Shown: piece after piece, positions 27,801-32,677 of the stretch
Numbering within the stretch: the first letter of the stretch is position 1
How the letters are laid out: the number at the start of each line of letters is the position of its first letter
NCBI GenBank assembly: GCA_020073185.1
Contig: JAIQFT010000048.1
Location: 1 to 32,677, forward strand
DNA length: 32,677 nucleotides
Origin: Terriglobia bacterium
GTDB lineage: Bacteria > Acidobacteriota > Terriglobia > Terriglobales > Acidobacteriaceae
Direction of reading: 5' to 3'
Notes under the pieces: model-generated
Databases searched by the model: none
Told to the model about the DNA's origin: nothing
What the model saw: the letters and a program-made list of their open reading frames with translations, nothing else
Translations under genes and position numbers: made by a program

Positions 27801-27960
27801 CGCGTTGCAGGAGCAACTGGCGCAAGCCCTGCAGACATTCCGCGAACACGCGGAGAAGCTGGCGAAAAACTCCATGGAACGCTGGCAGGCCGCCATTGGC
27901 GAGACTTTGACCGAGCTTCCGCGCATGCTGACGGAGAAGTTCGGCATCGAGGACCATTAG
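24832..27960 (+). CDS. PilZ-like head with very long coiled-coil tail
   Basis: Up to 1042 residues. The start is unsure: GTG 24832, GTG 24850, TTG 24907 and ATG 24937 are in frame. The RRSTRVQWRMPIRIS segment looks like a PilZ opening, so the start should lie at or before 24907. The PilZ-like head (to about residue 120) has VNLHGAGV where DxSxxG is expected, so nucleotide binding may be altered. A Pro-rich linker (about 125-180) leads to roughly 850 residues rich in E, Q, A, L and R, with heptad-like spacing and no signal peptide. The tail resembles filament-forming or SMC-arm-like coiled coils, also methyl-accepting or apolipoprotein-type helices. No ATPase motif is seen, so it is not an SMC. 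Coiled-coil call firm; function unknown. Confidence 0.8.
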   Translation: MCGTQQVAFSGEAISVSAPSFNPHPLRRSTRVQWRMPIRISSLDPNTAFSEMCETLVVNLHGAGVRSPAAGAIATTVHLETGDHRTATGWITDFEPLGRDAKWWLLGIALEQPTNFWGVPKPPDDWIEPLPQVAPPTPQSPERKFSVWPGAYGPQPAHRQAPALVEVAHPSPRQPSDPAALFARLQADLERRTEEYWTNFRSEIEPRLLESTSGLQQELHDSLAAWRAERTIVEGKLQELLAVRDEVAARLGSITGLLREQSAPLREEIIAEARAQVDKLISDFQERLRGERQAAGTAQHPLTNAAEEQFQRKTDTLLQQFRDRSTKEIAGLASTAMDRLEHQLKANLGQAAEKIHQELSTELQQRQQAASQSVAGHMEDLRTSEVALRDRVRQLREELSTQSEHALARLRVQVQELGDKQEQELADRLKKRDAASQAALQTLGGSILMSAKQQLQAELERQQQEQAGSYPSLRAGVERLERHAADLESRLDEVRQAREYVESLFKTLPEMIQQRVSESVAAAIEQMSGPAQDQFTMRVQSEITALERQVHEIAGQVGASLRGELAADLAQRDQQWQSTLTASLSELQAQAAAIREEAGRIGRNFEQQRETLLDSANTKLRELAERDSTVRQTFQAITAGLDSKKEEILAAAQSGLEQTRAGETHLRQAADEANAGLAARTQQSLESLKTSLQATVSEREQQLQHLVAESQKQAEALLQQRTAAASAALQEQLQQEFERRQQAFDQARASAVGRLESLDERADQLTSLVDVELQKRAEGFVNEVVSDATLRLDAAGEKLRQANLARAQAEMDTLLDEKLKTDADELLTKAVAGAAEQLQAQANSARREQLARTQAELDRLLGGVVQQAADAGSELRRAIEALQQGFAQTRMDSAEIHSKVEQAQACLARQTEQFHKTLHDAFLEAAGEIKGRVRQAVEMAEEPIDRRSREIQSKMDAVAQQKAGELRLLFDEARDRLQTSAKASEVEVEGALQEQLAQALQTFREHAEKLAKNSMERWQAAIGETLTELPRMLTEKFGIEDH

Positions 27961-27987
27961 ATTTTCGCCGGACTCTTGAGGTTGATG

Positions 27988-28062
27988 GGCGCAGAAGCGC
28001 GCGGCGCCAAACGCATCGTGAGGCGTGAACATGATGCAGTCCTGCGGCACGCGGTAGCAGCG
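27988..28062 (-). pseudogene. Relic of an M64 peptidase C-terminus
   Basis: Read on the minus strand, this 25-codon piece aligns without gaps to the end of the M64 gene (near 23477-23551, plus strand). Shared residues include YR, CIMFT, HDAF and A; by hand count about 60 of 75 bases match. The CIMFT block is identical base for base. The zinc site and the rest of the enzyme are absent. After the match the frame runs into sequence antisense to the coiled-coil gene. It is most simply a leftover of a second, inverted M64 copy. The wider gap 27961-28157 holds no other gene I can support. Confidence 0.6.
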
Positions 28063-28157
28063 CTGGCCGCTCCCGGCCATAGTCAAGGAGCAGCCAGCGA
28101 ACCAATGCGGGCCACTGACCGGTTGCAATCTCGGTGCGGCGCGGTGACAATCGAATC

Positions 28158-28508
28158 GTGCCTAAATCCGCCGCAGCCGCGATTTTTGCCCGGGGCGCCG
28201 TCGTCCTGGTGACGCTCAACAGCCCGCGCGAAAAATTCTGGGGTGCGGTGCTGGAACTCACCACCGCCGGTCTGGGCGTGCGCGGCATCGACCTGAACTC
28301 CTTCGACGACTTCGCGCTCCTGGTGCGCGACGGCGAAGCGGTGGCCGCGAGCGCCGTGTTTTTTCCCATGCACCGCATCGAGCGCATCGAACTCGACACG
28401 CGCAACGGCAACATTCCGTCGTTGGCCGAGCGCTTCGCCGCCAAGAGCGGCTGCGACGCTGCCGCAATCCTCGAACTCGCCCATCCCGCCGCGGAGCGCG
28501 TGCGCTAA
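28158..28508 (+). CDS. Small conserved-looking protein, unknown function
   Basis: A 116-residue protein from GTG 28158, with GGTGA about 10 bases upstream; GTG 28134 is an alternative. It has no signal or membrane segment. Composition is mixed alpha/beta: strands (AVVLVTLNSP, FWGAVLEL, LGVRGIDLN, ASAVFFPMHRIERIEL), then a helical end (SLAERFAAKSGCDAAAIL). The TAA stop is directly followed by the ATG of the phosphatidyltransferase gene, so the two are co-transcribed and probably translationally coupled. The FFPMHRIERIELD stretch and short strand-rich body could fit a small Sm-like barrel, but that is only a guess. I do not recognise the family well enough to name a function. Confidence 0.65.
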   Translation: MPKSAAAAIFARGAVVLVTLNSPREKFWGAVLELTTAGLGVRGIDLNSFDDFALLVRDGEAVAASAVFFPMHRIERIELDTRNGNIPSLAERFAAKSGCDAAAILELAHPAAERVR

Positions 28509-29093
28509 ATGCTTCGCCAGCTCCTTACCGCGCCCAACCAGCTAACGCTGATGCGGCTGATTATCATTCCCTTCATCATCATCAACATCGTGGACAACCA
28601 ATACCGCTGGGCACTGCTGCTGCTGGTGATCGCCGGCTTGAGCGATGGACTGGACGGCCTGTTGGCGCGCACCCTGCATCAGCAGACCAAGCTGGGCCAG
28701 TACCTGGACCCCATCGCCGACAAGTTGCTGCTGAGCACGCTCTTCCTGGTGCTCTCCATCCTTCACCGCATCCCGTGGAAGTACACCGTGCTCGTCTTTA
28801 GCCGCGACCTGTGCATCCTGATGACCTGCGCGGTGCTGTACGCCACCACCACGATTCGCGATTATCGCCCCAGCATCTTCGGCAAGATCAACACCGGCGC
28901 ACAGGTGGTCACTATTTTTTTCGTGCTGCTGTTCCAGGTAGACTCCACCGCCTGGATCTTTTACAGCCGTAAGGTGGGGCTGATCGCGACCTTCGTGTTC
29001 ACCCTGGTATCCGGAATCCACTACGTCTTCCAGATCGGGCAGCGGCTGCGGCATTACGAGCGCAACAACAAACCGGCCCCGACCGCACAGTGA
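28509..29093 (+). CDS. pgsA: CDP-alcohol phosphatidyltransferase (PgsA-like)
   Basis: A 194-residue integral membrane enzyme with four to six hydrophobic helices. The full CDP-alcohol phosphotransferase signature D-x2-DG-x2-AR-x8-G-x3-D-x3-D is present: D46, D49-G50, A53-R54, G63, D67 and D71 in SDGLDGLLAR...GQYLDPIADK. The opening APNQLTLMRLIIIPF is typical of PgsA, which makes phosphatidylglycerol phosphate from CDP-diacylglycerol and glycerol-3-phosphate. Length fits PgsA (about 180-200). Cardiolipin or phosphatidylserine-type members share the motif, so the acceptor is inferred. It abuts the small gene upstream with no gap. The region to 29147 is short and convergent with the next gene. 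Confidence 0.85.
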   Translation: MLRQLLTAPNQLTLMRLIIIPFIIINIVDNQYRWALLLLVIAGLSDGLDGLLARTLHQQTKLGQYLDPIADKLLLSTLFLVLSILHRIPWKYTVLVFSRDLCILMTCAVLYATTTIRDYRPSIFGKINTGAQVVTIFFVLLFQVDSTAWIFYSRKVGLIATFVFTLVSGIHYVFQIGQRLRHYERNNKPAPTAQ

Positions 29094-29147
29094 AGTCAGC
29101 TCGCGCGTGGCTGAGATGCGGCAATCAATCGCGAAGGGCGAGCGTTT

Positions 29148-30560
29148 TCACTTCTCAGTCGGGATATGCTCGTCGCGGGTTCCCAGTCCGATCACCATGG
29201 ACATATCCTTGGCGTAGATAACATCGCGCCCGCGCGTCAGGAAACGCGAGTACACCGACATAGAGGCGCCGTACACTCCCATCCCGGTCCCCAGAGCCCG
29301 CGAATGTGCCAGGGCACCCACGATCATGCCCACGGCCTTATAGCCGGAAGCGCCGTTGGCCGCCGCTCCACCGGCGTCGCCGCCGTTGTCGTGCAACCTG
29401 GCATCATGATCGGGTGAGGCCGAGGAGGCCGCCAGTGCGACCGCAATTCCGGTGGTCAGGTACCGGGTTTTGGGTGTCGTCACCTGCGCCCCGCCTTCCG
29501 AATCAAGGGCAAGATGCTGCTCTTTTGCGACCGCCACCGCTTCCAGGCTCGCCTGAATCTGCTGCTCCACCCCGCTCGGCGGAACGAGCTGATGAAACAC
29601 GATGCGGAGTTGGCCGTTGCGGCCCAGCCGCCGCGCCGGCCTAGCTTGCAGCACCGTCCCTTTCAGCCGGCTGCCCTGGGGCACGAACAGGCGGTCTCCC
29701 ACGATCAGGGGCTGCGTGATCACCGCCTCGACCGGGTCGCCCTTTTTCGACGATGCCGAACTCAAGGGCGTGGCCAGCATAGCGTGCACCACCGAACCCG
29801 GCGGTGGAGGAGTGCCGATCGCGGCCAACGCTTGCGGCATCACCGTTTCGCGGCCGAAGTCCAGGGCCTGATTCAGATCGACATCGAACGCTGTTCCCGC
29901 GTCCATGTACTGGGGATGGTAAGGAAGCTGGGCGATCGCCATGCGCTCCGCCCGGTGGACTTTGTCAGGCTGATGCCATTGCTGCTTGGCGACATCCCAC
30001 TCCTGCTTGATCTGCTGCCGCGCTTCACGAACTTTGTTGGCCGCCAGGGTCTTGCCGGCGTTCGCCGCCCCGGATTTGTCACTCGCGGGCACGAATTCCA
30101 GCACCCCGCTGGGCGCCGCCGACACGGTTGTGTTCAGCGCGATCTTGCGCCCATCCGCCAAACGCATCTGGTCGAATTCGACCTGCACCTTGCGATACGG
30201 TGAGAGGTTTGCATTCATCGCCGCCAGGACACGGGTTTTCTTCGACACCTGGTCGATGGCCGATACCTTACCCGCCACCTCGCTGCCCGCGGGCACGACC
30301 AACTTGTCGAAGGCGTACACCGGTTCCAGCAGCTTCCCGTGGACCGGCTGACCCACCTGCTTGATCCGCACTTCTTTGTCCAGCGCCACCTTGAGCGGAG
30401 TTCCCGCCGGAACGACCAGCGCAATGACTACCGGCGCCGGCGCGGACGTGCCATTCGCGGGCGCTGCTGGAGCCGGTGCGGTCGTCCGCGGGATCAGAAC
30501 CTGAGCCCAGCCACCTAGCGACACCTCGGTCAACACGATTGCCCAAACAAGGCTTCGCAC
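29148..30560 (-). CDS. Exported protein of unknown function with two similar beta modules
   Basis: 470 residues from GTG 30560, chosen because AGAGAGGA (30568-30575) lies seven bases upstream and a signal peptide begins at once (MRSLVWAIVLTEVSLGGWAQ). A Pro/Ala/Thr-rich stretch follows. Two segments look alike: VPAGTPLKVALDKEVRIKQV...GKLLEPVYAFDKLVVPAGSE at about 50-105, and GSVVHAMLATPLSSASSKKG...AVITQPLIVGDRLFVPQGSR at about 260-310. Both share the pattern of limiting a value, then IxxPLxxxDxLxVPxGSxxxGxV, which also recurs in TrbI/VirB10-type barrels. Between them is a helical, K/Q-rich piece. The C-terminal 90 residues are rich in G and A. No enzyme motif is seen. Probably a periplasmic or surface protein; function unknown. 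Confidence 0.6.
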   Translation of the reverse strand: MRSLVWAIVLTEVSLGGWAQVLIPRTTAPAPAAPANGTSAPAPVVIALVVPAGTPLKVALDKEVRIKQVGQPVHGKLLEPVYAFDKLVVPAGSEVAGKVSAIDQVSKKTRVLAAMNANLSPYRKVQVEFDQMRLADGRKIALNTTVSAAPSGVLEFVPASDKSGAANAGKTLAANKVREARQQIKQEWDVAKQQWHQPDKVHRAERMAIAQLPYHPQYMDAGTAFDVDLNQALDFGRETVMPQALAAIGTPPPPGSVVHAMLATPLSSASSKKGDPVEAVITQPLIVGDRLFVPQGSRLKGTVLQARPARRLGRNGQLRIVFHQLVPPSGVEQQIQASLEAVAVAKEQHLALDSEGGAQVTTPKTRYLTTGIAVALAASSASPDHDARLHDNGGDAGGAAANGASGYKAVGMIVGALAHSRALGTGMGVYGASMSVYSRFLTRGRDVIYAKDMSMVIGLGTRDEHIPTEK

Positions 30561-30599
30561 AGTTGTTTCCTCTCTTTTGAGCACACCCCGTTGCTACGG

Positions 30600-30605
30600 A
30601 GTATA
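30600..30605 (-). promoter_or_regulatory. Candidate -10 element for the unknown exported protein
   Basis: TATACT on the minus strand, 5 of 6 to consensus, would start transcription near 30593, about 33 bases before GTG 30560. No good -35 is present at 17 bases, so an activator or another sigma factor would be needed. Confidence 0.35.
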
Positions 30606-30693
30606 CGCGACCCCAGCAGCCGCGCTCCACCAAACCCGGAAACAGTCCGAAGGTTGCGACTCCTGCCGCATTCGGGCAAGCGGGTTAACTCCG

Positions 30694-31791
30694 TCAGGCC
30701 GATGACGAGATCTCCTTCGAGGTGATTTCGTACTTAAAGTTGTCGGGATCGAGACTATCGAGCCGACCGTCGGCGGTTTCCGCCTGCGGATACATGAGGA
30801 AGGCAACCGGCGCACCGCTCGATCCGGGCAGAGCGACATCGTGGGCGAAGTTGTATGCCATCCAGTTCATCTCCCAGGACCCGAACAGCCGTGCACGGGC
30901 CTTCTTCACCATGTTGTCGCCCAGGGGACGATTCCCCGGCGGTTCCTCGAGCACGACTTTGCGCACGTCGGCGGGATCGACAGGAACCCAGCCGAATCCG
31001 CCGAGGTACACCTCGGCACGGCAGTGCTGCGCTTTGGTGATTTTTTCCGACGCAGCCCCCAGGCTCTTGTATCCTAGCTCCGACTTGGCAACGCGGATGC
31101 CGTACACGTCGCGCGCCGGCAGGCCCGCAGAGCGCGCCAGGCCCACGTACAGCGCGTTGAGATCGGCGCACTTGCCGCCCAGGTCCCGGGACTCCAGCAT
31201 GAAGCGGATGTCACCCAGTCCGCAGCCGCGCGTCTTGGGGTTGCGGAATGTGTTGTCCACGATCCATTCGTAGATGGCGCGCGCCTTCTCGACGTCGGTC
31301 TTGGCGCCGCTGATGATAGGCACCGCCGTCTCTTTCACGATGCCGCCAGTCGGGATGAACTTGGTTGGCTGCAGGAAATGCTGCAGCTCAGCTTTATTCG
31401 CTTTGGGTCCCCGGTCCGGCTTCGACAGATCCACTGCGTAGTTCTGGGTCGCAATCCGGCTGGTGACCGTCAGCACGGGTGGCACGCCGGCCGGAAAACT
31501 CGCCGCGACCAGGCCGAGCCCGTCGGACTTGCTCTCGACGATCTCCGCCGTACCGCCTTCGGCCGTGAACTTGTTGGAGAACGACTTCTGGAAAGGCGTG
31601 CTACTGATGAGCGCTGTCGGAAGCCATACGCGCGTCACTCCGGAAGGCTTCAGGACTTCCACGCGCGTCGTCACTTCAAACATGCGCCAGCCATCTGACG
31701 GCGAGGGCACAGCAAACAGGCGTCCCGGATTCGGGAGCGCGAGACCAGCGCATACCATGCCCGCAGAGCGCAGAAAATCACGACGCTTCAT
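30694..31791 (-). CDS. Tat-exported transglutaminase-like protein
   Basis: A 365-residue protein. The N-terminus MKRRDFLRSAGM with a following hydrophobic stretch is a twin-arginine (Tat) signal, so it should be exported folded. Residues about 35-115 form a beta-rich N-terminal domain; the transglutaminase-like core follows with the Cys-His-Asp triad C208 (GGKCADLNALYVGLARSAG), H256 (QHCRAEVYL) and D272 (WVPVDPAD). This fold usually cleaves or remodels amide bonds as a thiol protease or peptide hydrolase, rather than crosslinking. GGAG lies about nine bases before ATG 31791. The gene downstream is 133 bases away on the same strand with its own -10, so an operon is possible but not shown. Substrate unknown. 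Confidence 0.87.
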   Translation of the reverse strand: MKRRDFLRSAGMVCAGLALPNPGRLFAVPSPSDGWRMFEVTTRVEVLKPSGVTRVWLPTALISSTPFQKSFSNKFTAEGGTAEIVESKSDGLGLVAASFPAGVPPVLTVTSRIATQNYAVDLSKPDRGPKANKAELQHFLQPTKFIPTGGIVKETAVPIISGAKTDVEKARAIYEWIVDNTFRNPKTRGCGLGDIRFMLESRDLGGKCADLNALYVGLARSAGLPARDVYGIRVAKSELGYKSLGAASEKITKAQHCRAEVYLGGFGWVPVDPADVRKVVLEEPPGNRPLGDNMVKKARARLFGSWEMNWMAYNFAHDVALPGSSGAPVAFLMYPQAETADGRLDSLDPDNFKYEITSKEISSSA

Positions 31792-31955
31792 AGGCTTGCT
31801 CCTTCGATTACTTGGCGTAACGTGGATTAAGGACCGGAAACGACCGACGGGCGTTTTAGGAGAGGCGGGTTCAAGTAAAACCGCGGAGCTGACCCCACAT
31901 GGTGACGAATAGGATGCACGCCCGAGGGAGATGGTTCAAGCGTTTTTTTCGCGGC

Positions 31956-31982
31956 ACTGGTGTAGTTTCAAACTGCACCAGT
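31956..31982. promoter_or_regulatory. 27-bp near-perfect palindrome, possible operator
   Basis: ACTGGTGTAGTTT (31956-31968) and AAACTGCACCAGT (31970-31982) are reverse complements except one pair (G/T), centred on C31969. It lies in the gap between the divergent transglutaminase and DinB genes, about 80 bases before the DinB start. A T-run precedes it rather than follows, so it does not look like a terminator for either gene; a dimeric regulator site is more likely. Confidence 0.5.
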
Positions 31983-32019
31983 ACCACCCTTTGCCTTGCA
32001 AGGTTGTTGTATGTCGGCG

Positions 32020-32046
32020 CACAATCGCATACTCACAATCCCATAC
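32020..32046 (+). repeat. Two 13-bp direct repeats before the DinB gene
   Basis: CACAATCGCATAC (32020-32032) and CACAATCCCATAC (32034-32046) are 12 of 13 identical and one base apart. They lie 14 bases before ATG 32060, overlapping where a promoter or operator would be. Confidence 0.45.
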
Positions 32047-32059
32047 GAAGAGAAGTGAA

Positions 32060-32584
32060 ATGACGCTCACCGACGTGCTCCTGCATGAAGCGGAAGTGAC
32101 TTACGCCATCACAGAGAAGTTGTTCCGTCGTGTCGCTAATGGGGAGCTTTCTTGGAGGCCGGCAACGGGCAAGAACTGGATGACCGTCGGACAGTTGATG
32201 ATGCATTGCGCCAGCTTCGGGTGTGGCAAGGCCATTCAGGGCTTTGTCAAAGGAGACTGGGGGCTGCCTGAGGGCAGTCAAGTCGAGGGCCTGGGCGCCG
32301 AGCACCATGTACCACCGGTAGCGGCACTGCCCAGCGTTGAAAGTGTCGAGCAGGCGCTCAATCTCCTGGCGGGGGACCGGGACATAGCGCTGGGTTGCAT
32401 CGCGGAAACGAAGGAGGTCGAACTGCTGACCAGAATATTCGCTGCACCCTGGGGTGGTCACGAGGTATCGTTGCTCCAGCACCTGCTTCAGATGATTGCG
32501 CATCTCGGCCAGCACAAGGGCCAGCTCTTTTACTACCTTAACAGCCCGTGGTGCAAGTCTGGATTCGTGAGCAGAAAGTGCTGA
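32060..32584 (+). CDS. DinB-family protein, 3' end probably altered
   Basis: 174 residues from ATG 32060; an in-frame ATG at 31931 would add 43 residues of non-domain sequence spanning the palindrome and direct repeats, so it is rejected. The protein is a four-helix bundle of the DinB/YfiT superfamily: an early HEAEVTYAITEKLF helix, WRPATGKNWMTVGQLMMHCA (first metal histidine) and the C-terminal HLLQMIAHLGQHKGQLFYYL (further histidines). Members are metal-dependent thiol transferases or damage-inducible proteins of unclear function. The usual end after YYL (a K-x-x-G-K-P-V type stretch) is replaced by NSPWCKSGFVSRKC and a stop, 33 bases before a transposase start, so the last codons may be insertion-sequence DNA. 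Confidence 0.78.
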   Translation: MTLTDVLLHEAEVTYAITEKLFRRVANGELSWRPATGKNWMTVGQLMMHCASFGCGKAIQGFVKGDWGLPEGSQVEGLGAEHHVPPVAALPSVESVEQALNLLAGDRDIALGCIAETKEVELLTRIFAAPWGGHEVSLLQHLLQMIAHLGQHKGQLFYYLNSPWCKSGFVSRKC

Positions 32585-32617
32585 AGTATCCACAGGCTTC
32601 ATTCGTAGAATGCGCGC

Positions 32618-32677
32618 ATGGCGATGGGGACGCGCAAGCAGCGGGAGAAGCAAGAGGACATCTGGATAGCGCACACG
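32618..32677 (+). CDS. Transposase, 5' fragment cut by the window end
   Basis: Twenty codons from ATG 32618 reading MAMGTRKQREKQEDIWIAH, open to the last base. This opening is one I associate with transposases of the IS1182/IS5-like group with an InsH-type N-terminus, which are frequent in Acidobacteria. The left end of the element should lie a little upstream, in or near the end of the DinB gene (candidate near 32540-32560). Family assignment is from memory of the N-terminus only. Confidence 0.6.
   Translation, partial: MAMGTRKQREKQEDIWIAHT

Overview
The window looks like a chromosomal segment of a high-GC Acidobacteriota (Terriglobia/Solibacter-like) bacterium. This is an inference from gene content: a PEP-CTERM surface protein, VIT/von Willebrand proteins, two PilZ-headed proteins, a large hybrid histidine kinase, a secreted M64 peptidase, and frequent GTG/TTG starts. 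No rRNA or tRNA gene and no CRISPR array were seen.

Layout. Positions 1-685 hold a hairpin, a small DUF883/ElaB-like membrane-anchored protein and a structured gap. Positions 686-15966 are one minus-strand block of six genes, every junction overlapping by 4-17 bases. In transcription order they are a membrane-anchored beta-propeller, a VIT + vWA protein, a 2452-residue TPR protein, a DUF3352-like secreted protein, a penicillin-binding-protein-like transpeptidase and a SpoIID/LytB-like protein. A good promoter candidate sits just upstream of the first gene. Divergent from it is a PEP-CTERM protein gene.

Positions 17351-20956 encode a hybrid histidine kinase with two receivers and an HPt domain, followed by a convergent metallo-beta-lactamase-fold hydrolase, an M64 (IgA-peptidase family) metallopeptidase, and a divergent pair of PilZ proteins (PilZ-GAF on minus, PilZ-like head plus very long coiled coil on plus). 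Just after the coiled-coil gene, on the minus strand, lies a 25-codon relic that matches the C-terminus of the M64 peptidase upstream.

Positions 28158-29093 are a small conserved-looking gene abutting a PgsA-like CDP-alcohol phosphatidyltransferase. Positions 29148-31791 carry two minus-strand exported proteins (unknown function; Tat-exported transglutaminase). The window ends with a DinB-family gene whose 3' end looks altered and the first 20 codons of an insertion-sequence transposase.

The most interesting unit is the six-gene block. Tight translational coupling, N-terminal export or anchor signals on every product, large protein-protein interaction modules and two peptidoglycan-type enzymes suggest an envelope-associated multi-protein machine with no function I can name.
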